64,000 nt of DNA from Alistipes senegalensis (GTDB taxonomy: Bacteria; Bacteroidota; Bacteroidia; Bacteroidales; Rikenellaceae), in assembly GCA_023664045.1 (NCBI GenBank), contig JAMPGH010000001.1, forward strand, positions 900,487 to 964,486. The letters run 5' to 3'. Made by a program: the position numbers and the translations under genes. Below are positions 25,278-33,803 of this stretch, in pieces; positions within the stretch are counted from its first letter, which is position 1, and each line of letters begins with the position of its first letter. Under the pieces are notes generated by a model. The model did not search any database and was not told the DNA's origin. It saw nothing but the letters and a program-made list of their open reading frames with translations.

Positions 25278-26021
25278 CTACCGGATCTTCTCCCACGTGT
25301 ACTCGAAGTACTCCATATCGCCGCCGTAGTTCTTGTTCTCCTTCACTACGCAGCCGTTCTCATCCATGTCGTAGGTGTAGGTCGCCGACGTATCGGAGTG
25401 CGCCCACTTGCTCGACTCGCAGAGGTAGACCGACGGTTTGCCGAAGAGGCCCGTTTCGTAGAGCCAGCGGCTGGGGTCGGAAGCCTCGCTGTGGATGTTG
25501 AAGATGCCGTTGGTGTTGGCCGTGCCCGTGTAGGTGTGGTTCTTGGTCTGCAGCTCGCCGTCGCGCGTGCGGGTCCACGATACCAGACACTCCTGCTCCC
25601 AGACGATCGACGAAACGACCTCGCCGTTCTTCTTGATCTGGGTCATGTGGCCTTTGGCGTCGTAGGCGTATTCGCGGACATCGTCCCACTCGTCGGTCAT
25701 CTTGGCCACGTAGCCGTCGGCACCGAGTTCGATCTCGGCGAAGCGGTTGCCCGAGTTGGTTACCGTGATCTTGTTGCCGTCCCACGCGAAGTTGTAGTCC
25801 TTGCCCTCCTCGCGGAAGATGCGCGTAACGCGGCCCTCGCTGTCGTAGGAGTACTGATAGACGTCGGCCCAGCCGTCGCCCACCAGCGAATAGGTTTTCA
25901 CGCGATACTGAGGTCCCTGAGGTTCGTTCCCTCCCCCGTTGTTGTCATCGTCGTCGTTGCACGATACCATGACCGCCGCACCCATGAGCAGCGTTGCGAA
26001 TAAAGAAAGCAGCTTTTTCAT
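25278..26021 (-). CDS. DUF4595-like lipoprotein with YD/RHS-type strands
   Basis: A 247-residue lipoprotein (LFATLLMGAAVMVSCNDDDDN, Asp/Asn/Gly linker after the lipobox). The mature part repeats short beta units of the type YSYDSEGRVTRI, FAWDGNKITVTN, YAYDAKGHMTQIKK and YTYDMDENGCVVKE, typical of DUF4595/DUF5032-like surface lipoproteins related to YD repeats. Function is unknown. It lies 47 bases after the sugar permease stop on the same strand and could be the distal gene of that operon or an independent unit; the terminator at 25204 closes it. Confidence 0.8.
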   Translation of the reverse strand: MKKLLSLFATLLMGAAVMVSCNDDDDNNGGGNEPQGPQYRVKTYSLVGDGWADVYQYSYDSEGRVTRIFREEGKDYNFAWDGNKITVTNSGNRFAEIELGADGYVAKMTDEWDDVREYAYDAKGHMTQIKKNGEVVSSIVWEQECLVSWTRTRDGELQTKNHTYTGTANTNGIFNIHSEASDPSRWLYETGLFGKPSVYLCESSKWAHSDTSATYTYDMDENGCVVKENKNYGGDMEYFEYTWEKIR

Positions 26022-26068
26022 AACATTTTGAAATTAAGGTTAGTGTTAGTATTGAAAAGTCGTATGGA

Positions 26069-27079
26069 TCAGTTGCCTGCCCGGATAATCAGCCCCAGCC
26101 CCGAGAGGAAGAGCACGAACATGAGCGCGATCAGCAGGTTCACGCGGCGGCTTCCGCCCCGGAACTCGCGCCAGATGAAGACGCCCCAGAACGCCGCCAC
26201 CATCGTGGCGCCCTGCCCCAGTCCGTAGGAGACGGCCGTGCCGGCAGGTCCCGAAGCGATGTAGCTCGCCAGCGAACCCAGACACCAGATCGCGCCGCCC
26301 AGCATGCCGACCGCATGGGTGCGGACCGAGCCGCGGAAATACTCCGCGTAGCGCACTCTTTCGCCGACGAACGGATAACGCATGATGAGCGTATTGAAGA
26401 GGAAGTTGCTGGCCAGCACGCCCAGCGAGAAGACGAAGATCGCCGAATAGGGAGTCATCATGCCGGCCGTAGGCGCGGCGAAGTGGTCGACGTCCATGCC
26501 CTTGACCACGCAGCGGAAGAAGAACGACATCAGAATGCCGGCTCCGGCTGCGAGCCACAGACCTTTGGTGTTGGTCTGCGAAGCCGCGCCGCCGGCACGC
26601 TGGTGCATGCCCGAGGCGATGCCGTTGCAGACGATCGCCGCGACGACCAGCGCCACGCCGAGCAGCAGCAGCACGGGGTCGCCCGAAGGATGGCCGATGT
26701 AGTTGACGAAGACGCCCAGCACCAGAGCCAGTCCCACGCCCAGCGGGAAAGCCACCGACATGCCGGCCAGCGCCGTCGACGCCGAAAGCAGGATGTTCGA
26801 GGCGTTGAAGATCACGCCGCCCAGCAGCACCCAGCCGATGCTGCGGCCCGAAGCCTGCCCCAGATCGGCGAGGAACGAACGGCCCTCGTCGCCCGTGCTG
26901 CCCATCGTCAGACCGAGCAGCAACGCCGCCGCGACCATGCCGACGACATAATCCCAGTAGAAGAGCTCGTAGCGCCAGCTTTTCTGGGCCAGCTTCTGGG
27001 TGTTGCCCCACGAACCCCAACACAGCATCGTGATGAAACAGAACACGATAGCCAAAGAGTAACTTGAAACGATAAACAT
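26069..27079 (-). CDS. GRP-family (glucose/ribose porter-like) sugar permease
   Basis: A 336-residue inner-membrane protein with ten hydrophobic segments, from MFIVSSYSLAIVFCFITMLC to LLIALMFVLFLSGLGLII. The layout and the N-terminal WGSWGNTQKLA and later NILLSASTALAGMSVAFPLG are those of the drug/metabolite superfamily sugar transporters (GRP and rhamnose symporter groups). Within this operon with ribokinase it most simply imports ribose or a related monosaccharide to the cytoplasm; the substrate is an inference from neighbours. It starts 21 bases after the esterase stop. Confidence 0.85.
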   Translation of the reverse strand: MFIVSSYSLAIVFCFITMLCWGSWGNTQKLAQKSWRYELFYWDYVVGMVAAALLLGLTMGSTGDEGRSFLADLGQASGRSIGWVLLGGVIFNASNILLSASTALAGMSVAFPLGVGLALVLGVFVNYIGHPSGDPVLLLLGVALVVAAIVCNGIASGMHQRAGGAASQTNTKGLWLAAGAGILMSFFFRCVVKGMDVDHFAAPTAGMMTPYSAIFVFSLGVLASNFLFNTLIMRYPFVGERVRYAEYFRGSVRTHAVGMLGGAIWCLGSLASYIASGPAGTAVSYGLGQGATMVAAFWGVFIWREFRGGSRRVNLLIALMFVLFLSGLGLIIRAGN

Positions 27080-27100
27080 AACGATCCGAATTTTTGACGT

Positions 27101-28666
27101 TTATTTCAGGGTGATTTTCTCGCCGATTTTCGACCGCATGGCCTCGATGCAGCGCTCGGCCGCCGAGGCGTCGGTCGGGGTTCCGTCGACCACGCGGTAC
27201 TCGAAACCCACTCCGGCGGCATGGCAAGCCTTGTAGAGGTCGTTGGCCGAGGCGTAGTGGCGGCCCTCGTCGGTCAGCGCGATGTAGTAGAAGACCTCGG
27301 ACGAGGGGTTCGGAGCCCCGTCCACGGCCGCATCCAAGAGGAAGAGCGAACCGAAAGGCGAATCGGCGACCGTGGCGGCGAAAGCCGCCTTTCCGGCATC
27401 GCCCGCCGCGAGGCAGATGCGGTGTCCGCGATCCCCGCCCATCGACAATTCGGCCTCCGCCGCGGCGAGGAACGCTTCGAGCGCGAAGTCGTCGGCCGAA
27501 GCATCGGCTGCGACCATCGCGAAAGGCTTGGCCTGCAGGGTCGGAGCCAGCACGTCGAGCACTTCGTCGGGCGAGAGCGCCATCTTTCCGTCGTGCAACA
27601 GGTAGAGCACCGTAGTCGGCCGTGCGTCCTCCGGCAGGAAGACGTCGGCCGAAACGCCGGCCCATTCGGCCGTGCGATACGTCGCACCGTGGGCGGCGTA
27701 GCTCGTGCGTGCCGGAGCCTCGAAAGGCCTGCCGCGGAAACGGCAGTCGATGAAGCGCAGCACCTCGGGCATCGCCCCGCGCCAGTAGTCGCCCGTGTGG
27801 GCGCCGTTGCGGACGCGGTATTCGTGGGCGAAGCCGTTGTCGCGCAGCTGGCGGTGGAGGTCGTCGTTGGCGACGAGCAACTGTTCCTCGTCGTCGCCGC
27901 AATCGAGATAGTAGGCCACGTCGGCGTACTTCGCCCCGTTTTCGGGCGTGAACATATAGAACGGGCAATGGGCCTTGTAGTAGTCGGTCAGGCGCGCCTC
28001 GCCGGCCATGCCCCGGCCGCCGAAGATGGCGCCCCACTGCGAATCCCAACCCGAAGCGGGCTCGGACATGTACTGCTCGTCGGTGCGGAACGACATGCTC
28101 AGCGGCACCGAGACGCAGAAGAGCTCGGGGTGGCACGAAGGCAGGATCATCGCCCCGAAGCCGCCCATCGAGTAACCCACGGCGGCACGGTGGTCGCGGT
28201 CGGCGATCGTGCGGTAGGTCCGGTCGACATAAGGGACGAGCTCCTCGACGAACATCTTCATGTAGTCGAAATTGCCGTCGACGCGGTCCACGTAATAGGA
28301 GCGGAAGCCGGTGGGCATGACGTAGATCATGTCGTCCAGACCGGCGGCTTCGCACTGGGCCACGGTCTGCTCGATGCGCAGCCACTGGTCGTTCCACGAC
28401 TTGTGCGTGTCGCCCAGACCGTGCAGCAGGTAGACCACGCCGTAACGGCGGTCGGGGCTGGCGACATAGTCGGCCGGCAACAGCACGGCGATCGAGACGC
28501 TCTGCCGCAGGATGTCGCTCTGCACGGGGATTTCATCGGCATAGCGGACGAACGTACCGGGCACGGGAGGCAACTCGCGCTCCTTGTCGCCGCAACCGCC
28601 CGCGGCGGCGAGACCCAGCGCCAGCAGACCGGCGCAAAAGAGATTCATCATACGTTTGCGATTCAT
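27101..28666 (-). CDS. Exported two-domain esterase (alpha/beta-hydrolase) lipoprotein
   Basis: 521 residues with a lipoprotein signal (LLALGLAAAGGCGDKE). Domain 1 (about 35-300) is an esterase-D/feruloyl-esterase-like hydrolase: oxyanion loop VVYLLHGLGDTHKSW, nucleophile Ser in VGYSMGGFGAM, Asp in DCGDDEEQL, His in RNGAHTGDYWRG. Domain 2 (about 310-510) repeats the fold weakly (TTVLYLLHDGKMALS, FGSLFLLDAAVDG) but lacks GxSxG, so it looks degenerate. It probably removes an acyl or other ester group from an extracellular substrate of the locus. The ATG at 28666 is one base from the preceding stop. Confidence 0.85.
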   Translation of the reverse strand: MNRKRMMNLFCAGLLALGLAAAGGCGDKERELPPVPGTFVRYADEIPVQSDILRQSVSIAVLLPADYVASPDRRYGVVYLLHGLGDTHKSWNDQWLRIEQTVAQCEAAGLDDMIYVMPTGFRSYYVDRVDGNFDYMKMFVEELVPYVDRTYRTIADRDHRAAVGYSMGGFGAMILPSCHPELFCVSVPLSMSFRTDEQYMSEPASGWDSQWGAIFGGRGMAGEARLTDYYKAHCPFYMFTPENGAKYADVAYYLDCGDDEEQLLVANDDLHRQLRDNGFAHEYRVRNGAHTGDYWRGAMPEVLRFIDCRFRGRPFEAPARTSYAAHGATYRTAEWAGVSADVFLPEDARPTTVLYLLHDGKMALSPDEVLDVLAPTLQAKPFAMVAADASADDFALEAFLAAAEAELSMGGDRGHRICLAAGDAGKAAFAATVADSPFGSLFLLDAAVDGAPNPSSEVFYYIALTDEGRHYASANDLYKACHAAGVGFEYRVVDGTPTDASAAERCIEAMRSKIGEKITLK

Positions 28667-28667
28667 T

Positions 28668-30197
28668 TTACAGAAGCTCCTTTCCATAGACGACCATCTC
28701 TTTGGCCTCGACGACGTAGTCGCGGCTGGGGTTCAGCACCCGCATCGTGAGCGTATGAGGTCCGTCGTCGGGCAGGCAATAGGTATGGAAGATGTCGTAT
28801 TTGCGTTTGATATAGTCGTAGGGCATTTCGACGATCTCCGCCGTGCGGCCGTCGATCGAACACTCGATCCGCGCGACGTAGGGTTCGTCGGTGAGGTTCA
28901 CGCGCGTGATCTGCCCCATGACCACCACGCTGTTGCCCGAGAAACGGAGCGTGAGCGAATCATCGAACTGCTGCTTGAGCACGCGCCGCTCGACGGGCCG
29001 GATTCCCTCGAACGACTCCTCGTAAGGCACCGTCGGAGGCTCCTGCAGGAGGATCGTATATTTCCCGTCGGCGACCGTGCCGCCGTCGCGCCGCACGAAG
29101 TCGCCCAGAAGCTGCAGGTTCAACTCGTAGATGCGCTTCAGAGAGATCGAGGTATAGGGGAAATCGATCTCCTCGCACTTCTCGATGGCGGGTTTCCACT
29201 TCGCGGGAATCGCCTCGTAGCCCTGCATGACGCCCAGAATGCCGGCCGCCGAAGCGGGATTGCAATCGGAATCCTGCCCGCAGCGCGTGGCGATGTCCAT
29301 CGTGCGGAAGAAGTCGCCCTCGCCGTAGAGAAGGCCGATGACCACGTAGGCCGAGTTGATGACGGCGTCGATGTTGAAGCCGTTGAAAACGCCCTCGGGG
29401 CACCCCTTTTCGAATCCGTAGCGCTTCTCGATCTCGAACCAGCAGCGATGCCAGTCGCGGGGGTCTTCGCGCCACAACCGCACGACGTCGGCGATGCAGC
29501 GGTGGTAGCGGCTCTCGGCGGGAATCGTGCGCAGCGCCTCGGTAACGATCGTCTCGATGTCGTCCGAGACGAACGCCAGCGAATAGAGCGCCCCGATGTA
29601 GACGCCGCCGTAGTAGCCGTCGCCGTAGTTCATGATGTGGCCGATGCGGTCGCAGAGCGCCGCGCCGCTGGCGACCATGCCCGGGGTGAGCATGCCGATG
29701 AAGTCGGCTTCGATCTGGAAGTCGATGTCGTCGGCGTGGGGATTGTTGAGCCAGTGGCCCGAGGCGGGCGGCATCAGACCGTGCAGGATGTTGTAGCGCG
29801 CCGCCTGATTGGCGTGCCACAGCTTGTAGTCGGCGTTGGCGAAAGCCAGCGCATAGTTCTCGGCCGGAGCGTCGATGCCGTCGCGGGCCATCACCTCGAC
29901 GAAGGTGAGATCCATGTAGACGTCGTCGTAGAGCCCCGGATCCTCCATGAAGGTATCCCACGCATAGTCGTCGTACCATAGGAACTCGACCTCGTCGTGG
30001 ATGATGCCGCCCTTGTACTTGAATTCGGTGGGGCCGCCGAAGGTGCAGCCGATCGTCTGGCCGGCCCAGCCGCCCTTGATCTTGTCGCGCAGGGTCGCCT
30101 CGTCGAGGACGACGGTCCGGCCGTAGGGAATCGCCGGGCGGGAGTCGCAGCCGGCCAGCGCCGCGGCGCATATGGCGATGCAAAGCAGTCGTTTCAT
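28668..30197 (-). CDS. Exported ADP-ribosylglycohydrolase-family lipoprotein (paralog 1)
   Basis: 509 residues with a lipoprotein signal (IAICAAALAGCDSRP). The all-helical ADP-ribosylglycohydrolase (DraG/ARH) fold covers about 28-365. Its two acidic metal motifs are present: DDVYMDL (91-97) and QDSDCNP (DSD 309-311). A C-terminal beta-rich domain follows (about 400-509, ...SLTLRFSGNSVVVMGQ...). Family enzymes hydrolyse ADP-ribosyl N- or O-glycosidic bonds with Mg; an exported one could release ribose-containing products from ADP-ribosylated or nucleotide substrates. It shares long identical stretches with paralog 2 (GLMPPASGHWLNNPHAD). Stops and starts within the operon are one base apart. 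Confidence 0.88.
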   Translation of the reverse strand: MKRLLCIAICAAALAGCDSRPAIPYGRTVVLDEATLRDKIKGGWAGQTIGCTFGGPTEFKYKGGIIHDEVEFLWYDDYAWDTFMEDPGLYDDVYMDLTFVEVMARDGIDAPAENYALAFANADYKLWHANQAARYNILHGLMPPASGHWLNNPHADDIDFQIEADFIGMLTPGMVASGAALCDRIGHIMNYGDGYYGGVYIGALYSLAFVSDDIETIVTEALRTIPAESRYHRCIADVVRLWREDPRDWHRCWFEIEKRYGFEKGCPEGVFNGFNIDAVINSAYVVIGLLYGEGDFFRTMDIATRCGQDSDCNPASAAGILGVMQGYEAIPAKWKPAIEKCEEIDFPYTSISLKRIYELNLQLLGDFVRRDGGTVADGKYTILLQEPPTVPYEESFEGIRPVERRVLKQQFDDSLTLRFSGNSVVVMGQITRVNLTDEPYVARIECSIDGRTAEIVEMPYDYIKRKYDIFHTYCLPDDGPHTLTMRVLNPSRDYVVEAKEMVVYGKELL

Positions 30198-30198
30198 A

Positions 30199-31797
30199 CT
30201 ATCGTTTCATTGGGTCGATGGACGAATAGGTTACCAGATCGTTCAGCCGGATGAGGTAATCCTTCTCGGGATTGAGCCAGCGGAGGAGGACCGAATGATG
30301 TCCCTCGGGCAGCAGGTAGCGCCATGCGGGTTCGAGCCGGCGATCGGTGTTCTTCATCGGCAGGCGCACGCTCTGATCGAGCTTGCCGTCGATCCAGATC
30401 TCCACCTCGGCGACATAGGGGTCGTCGGCCTCGGCCAGCCCGAAGACCTCCGATCCGATGTGGCGCATCGAGACGCGGTGGACATAATCCTCGGTTACGC
30501 TGCGCAGGCAGACGACGTTGCCCCAAACGATGAAGCCGTTGCCGTCGAAATCGAACGCATAGTCGTCGCGCAGGAAGCAGTCGAGGCGGCTGCGCGAGGT
30601 GGGATGGGTGTCGACGAAATTCTGCTCCAGCGGCAGCACCTCGGGCCGGCGCTGCGGAATCGACACCTTGTCGGGCGCGACCTCGCCGCCGGCGCGGGCG
30701 ATCATCTCCAGCGCCTGCGCATAACTCATCCCGTAGGCTTTGGCCAGCGAGACGTCGGTGCCCTCGAAATCGAGCTCCTCGATCTCCCGCAGCGGGTCGA
30801 GCCACTCGGCGGGGATGTTCGAATACCCGAGCATCACGCCCAGAACGCCGCCCACGGTGGCAGGATTGCAGTCGGAATCCTGTCCGCAGCGGGTCGCGAT
30901 CTCGATCGAGCGGGCGAAGTCGCCGCCGCCGTACAGCAGGCCGATCGCCACGTAGGCCGCATTGATCTTGGCGTCGATGTTGAAGCTCAGGAATACCCCT
31001 TTGGGACAACCGACGTCGCGGTTCCACTTCTTATGCAACTCGAACCAGCAGGCCTGCCAGTCGTCGGGGTTGCGCTTGTGGAAGCGCCGCACCTCGTCGA
31101 TGCACCGGTAGAACTGGCTCTCGGCCGGAATGGGCGCCAGCGCCATGTCGAGGATCCGCGCGGGATCGTCGCAGACGAAAGCCGCGGCGTAGAGCCCCGC
31201 CACGAAAGCACCGCCGTAGAATCCGTCGCCACTGTTCATGATATGACCCACGCGCGAGGCGATGTCGAGCGCTTCGGGCAGCAGGCCCGGCGCCATCAGT
31301 CCGATGAAGTCGGCTTCGATCTGGAAGTCGAGGTCGTCGGCGTGGGGGTTGTTGAGCCAGTGGCCCGACGCGGGCGGCATCAGGCCGTTGCGGATGTTGT
31401 AGCGGCCGGCCTGATTGGCGTGGGCGAGGTGGTATTCGGCGAAGGCGAAGCGGCGTGCAAGCTCCTCGCTCGAGGCGTCGAGCCCCAGATCACGGAACGA
31501 CTCGACGAACGTGAGGTCGTTGTAGATGTCGTCGAACAGACCCGGCTTCTTATCCCACCAGTATTTGACGAAGTGCTCGTCCCATGCGATGGGATGGTAG
31601 TCCTGAATGGTCGTTCCCGTGAACTTGAACTCGGTGGGGGCGCCGTAGACCACGCCGATGGTCTGACCGGCCCAGCCGCCCATGATCTTATCCTTGAGGT
31701 CTGCGGTCGAGAGGTCGATCCGGTCGGCCGTGCCGTCGCAACACGACACGGCCGCCGAAGCGAGGACCCCAACCAACCCTATGCTGATTTTTTTCAT
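30199..31797 (-). CDS. Exported ADP-ribosylglycohydrolase-family lipoprotein (paralog 2)
   Basis: 532 residues from ATG 31797 (MKKISIGLVGVLASAAVSCCDG, lipobox near residue 19). Metal motifs FDDIYNDL and CGQDSDCNPATVGG are intact. A C-terminal beta-rich domain, partly aligned with that of paralog 1 (HSVLLRWLNPEKDYLIRL versus HTLTMRVLNPSRDYVV), follows the glycohydrolase fold. Paralogs 1 and 2 are clearly a tandem duplication. An ATG at 31812 would overlap the previous gene; the ATG at 31797 keeps the one-base spacing seen at the other junctions of this operon and places the signal peptide directly at the start. Confidence 0.87.
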   Translation of the reverse strand: MKKISIGLVGVLASAAVSCCDGTADRIDLSTADLKDKIMGGWAGQTIGVVYGAPTEFKFTGTTIQDYHPIAWDEHFVKYWWDKKPGLFDDIYNDLTFVESFRDLGLDASSEELARRFAFAEYHLAHANQAGRYNIRNGLMPPASGHWLNNPHADDLDFQIEADFIGLMAPGLLPEALDIASRVGHIMNSGDGFYGGAFVAGLYAAAFVCDDPARILDMALAPIPAESQFYRCIDEVRRFHKRNPDDWQACWFELHKKWNRDVGCPKGVFLSFNIDAKINAAYVAIGLLYGGGDFARSIEIATRCGQDSDCNPATVGGVLGVMLGYSNIPAEWLDPLREIEELDFEGTDVSLAKAYGMSYAQALEMIARAGGEVAPDKVSIPQRRPEVLPLEQNFVDTHPTSRSRLDCFLRDDYAFDFDGNGFIVWGNVVCLRSVTEDYVHRVSMRHIGSEVFGLAEADDPYVAEVEIWIDGKLDQSVRLPMKNTDRRLEPAWRYLLPEGHHSVLLRWLNPEKDYLIRLNDLVTYSSIDPMKR

Positions 31798-31798
31798 C

Positions 31799-33784
31799 TT
31801 ATCGATCTTCATAAACGCTCAATTCGGTTACGGAGAGGAAGGCCGACGTATGCTGGGTGGCCTTGTTCCAGTGGGACTGCACCTTCGTGTCGGCCAGAAT
31901 GCGCACGGCCGAAGTCTCGACGGGTGCGAACTCGAAGAGATACTCGACGAAGTGAGGCTGGATGAAGACCTCGTCCGAGGCAGGCAGCGCGGGTGTCGAG
32001 ACGTACTCGCCCACGTCACGCCAGCGTCCCTCGCGGTCGCGATACTGGATCGAGAGCGACGAGAACCAGCCGCCGAACTCCTCCATGCAACCCATGTCGA
32101 GCGAGATCATGCCGATCCGGTGCTCCCCGGCGAACTCGTAGCCCAGAAAATCGATCTTCGGGATGTTGGCCTCGGCGGCCAGCGTATAGAAGACCGACCC
32201 AGCGCCGTAGCGCACGCCGTCGTTGAGGACCTCCACGCCGTCGGCGTACATGGGGTGTCCGAAGGTGATCCAGCACGTGTAGAGGTGCTCCTTGTTGGTG
32301 GTGCGGACGTTCGAGAGGATCTTCTCGGCCTGCGGTGCGATGTTATGGCCGCGGACCACGAGCGTGAAATCCTTCTCGATGGTCTGCCGGCCGTTCGAGA
32401 GCGAGAGCGTAACGGGATATTTGCCGGCATGGAGCGCCGTGCCGGTAAGCCGTCCGTTGTCGAACGAGAGGCCTTCGGGCAGGGATCCCTTGCTCAGACG
32501 CCAGTCGTAACCGGCGTTGGCAACGCAGGCGAACGAGTAGTCGACCGGCACGCCCGCCTCGATGCGGGGCTGGGGCCCGACGCAGAACTCCAGCGGCGCG
32601 GCGAAGTGCGCGCGGTCGTCGATCCGGAGCCGATCGCCCTTCGGCGACTTGACCAGACGTCCCCCCTTCGAGCAGACCAGAGCCACGGCCTGCGCCACGG
32701 TGCGGTCGATCATGTCGTCGATCGAAGCGTCGGGCATGTCGTAGCGCGTGATGTTGATATAACGGTCGTTGAAGGGCTCGGTCCACCCTTCGAGCGGCTT
32801 GGAGAGGGCGTCGGGAATGGCCGAGGCACCGTACATGATGCCCAGCAGGCCGCCGATGGTGGCCGTCTGGTTGTCGCAGTCGAAGCCGGCGGCGCAGCCG
32901 ATGTCCATCGTGCGCTGCAGGTCGCCGCCGCCGTAGAGCAGCGCCAGAATACCCATCGCGCCGTTGAGGTTGGCGTTCCAGATCGTCTTGGTCATGGCGT
33001 CCTCCTCGTCGTAGTATTTGCGGGCGAGCTCGGCCCGGGCCGTCTGCCACGAATCGGGATGGGCGTCGTAGAGCGCCAGCACCTCGCGCACGGTGGCGGC
33101 GTAGCGGTCGCCGGCGGGCAGATATTTCAGCCCCGTCTCGACCAGCTTGCGCACGTCGCGGCAGAAGAACGCCTCAGCGTACATCGCCCCGTAGTGGACC
33201 GTCGGCGAGGTGGCCCAGTCGTCGCTGGTGATCCGCGCGGCCCAAGCCGACTTCTCGGCGGCATAGGCTGTCATGCCGGGAGCCGTGTAGCTCCAGATCT
33301 CGTTGATGAGCTGCGGGTCGATCTGATACCAGTGGGGATTGTAGCGGGCGTCGCCCGTGAAGGGAGGCGTGAAGCCGTAGTGCATCAGACCCAACGCAGC
33401 GCGGTTGGCCAGCCACACGCGGTCGCGGATGTGGTACATCCAGCCCTCGCGCATCTGAGCGTAGGTGGGTTCCGGACCGTATTTCTCCATCAGGGTGAGG
33501 TAGAGATATTCGATGTCGGTGTCGTCGTCGGAGAAGGCGCCGTCGTACTGCGCCAGTTTGGCCAGATTCTTCGAATAGCCGTAGGGGAAGTCGGCTTCGT
33601 TGCCGGGCTCGGCGACGAACTTGTTCTCGAAAGGCAGGCCGTAGATGTTGCCGACCATCTGGCCGATCCATGCGCCGGCGATCTTGTCGCGCAGCTCCTC
33701 CATGCCGATCTGTCGCGTGCGCGCCGCGCTGCTGCCCGCCAGAAGCAGGAGGGCGGCGGCCGCCATGTATTTCATGATTTTCAT
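31799..33784 (-). CDS. Exported ADP-ribosylglycohydrolase-family protein with Ig-like and galactose-binding-like domains (paralog 3)
   Basis: 661 residues with signal peptide (YMAAAALLLLAGSSAAR). The glycohydrolase fold spans about 25-365, with acidic motifs SDDDTDIEYL (about residue 85) and GFDCDNQTATIGG (about residue 305), a DxD variant different from the DSDCN of paralogs 1 and 2. Then comes a putative-Ig (He_PIG-like) domain (PVDYSFACVANAGYDWRLS, LPEGLSFDNGRLTG), then a C-terminal beta-sandwich of the F5/8 or galactose-binding type (about 490-655). The extra domains suggest binding to a glycan or glycoprotein. It follows susD by 19 bases. Confidence 0.88.
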   Translation of the reverse strand: MKIMKYMAAAALLLLAGSSAARTRQIGMEELRDKIAGAWIGQMVGNIYGLPFENKFVAEPGNEADFPYGYSKNLAKLAQYDGAFSDDDTDIEYLYLTLMEKYGPEPTYAQMREGWMYHIRDRVWLANRAALGLMHYGFTPPFTGDARYNPHWYQIDPQLINEIWSYTAPGMTAYAAEKSAWAARITSDDWATSPTVHYGAMYAEAFFCRDVRKLVETGLKYLPAGDRYAATVREVLALYDAHPDSWQTARAELARKYYDEEDAMTKTIWNANLNGAMGILALLYGGGDLQRTMDIGCAAGFDCDNQTATIGGLLGIMYGASAIPDALSKPLEGWTEPFNDRYINITRYDMPDASIDDMIDRTVAQAVALVCSKGGRLVKSPKGDRLRIDDRAHFAAPLEFCVGPQPRIEAGVPVDYSFACVANAGYDWRLSKGSLPEGLSFDNGRLTGTALHAGKYPVTLSLSNGRQTIEKDFTLVVRGHNIAPQAEKILSNVRTTNKEHLYTCWITFGHPMYADGVEVLNDGVRYGAGSVFYTLAAEANIPKIDFLGYEFAGEHRIGMISLDMGCMEEFGGWFSSLSIQYRDREGRWRDVGEYVSTPALPASDEVFIQPHFVEYLFEFAPVETSAVRILADTKVQSHWNKATQHTSAFLSVTELSVYEDR

Positions 33785-33803
33785 TGTCGGATTCGTTTTA
33801 TTG

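Noticed and set aside
28584..31965. Long plus-strand frames opposite the glycohydrolase genes (28584-29981, 30172-31965)
   Set aside because: Both are complements of conserved glycohydrolase genes and lack any domain pattern.
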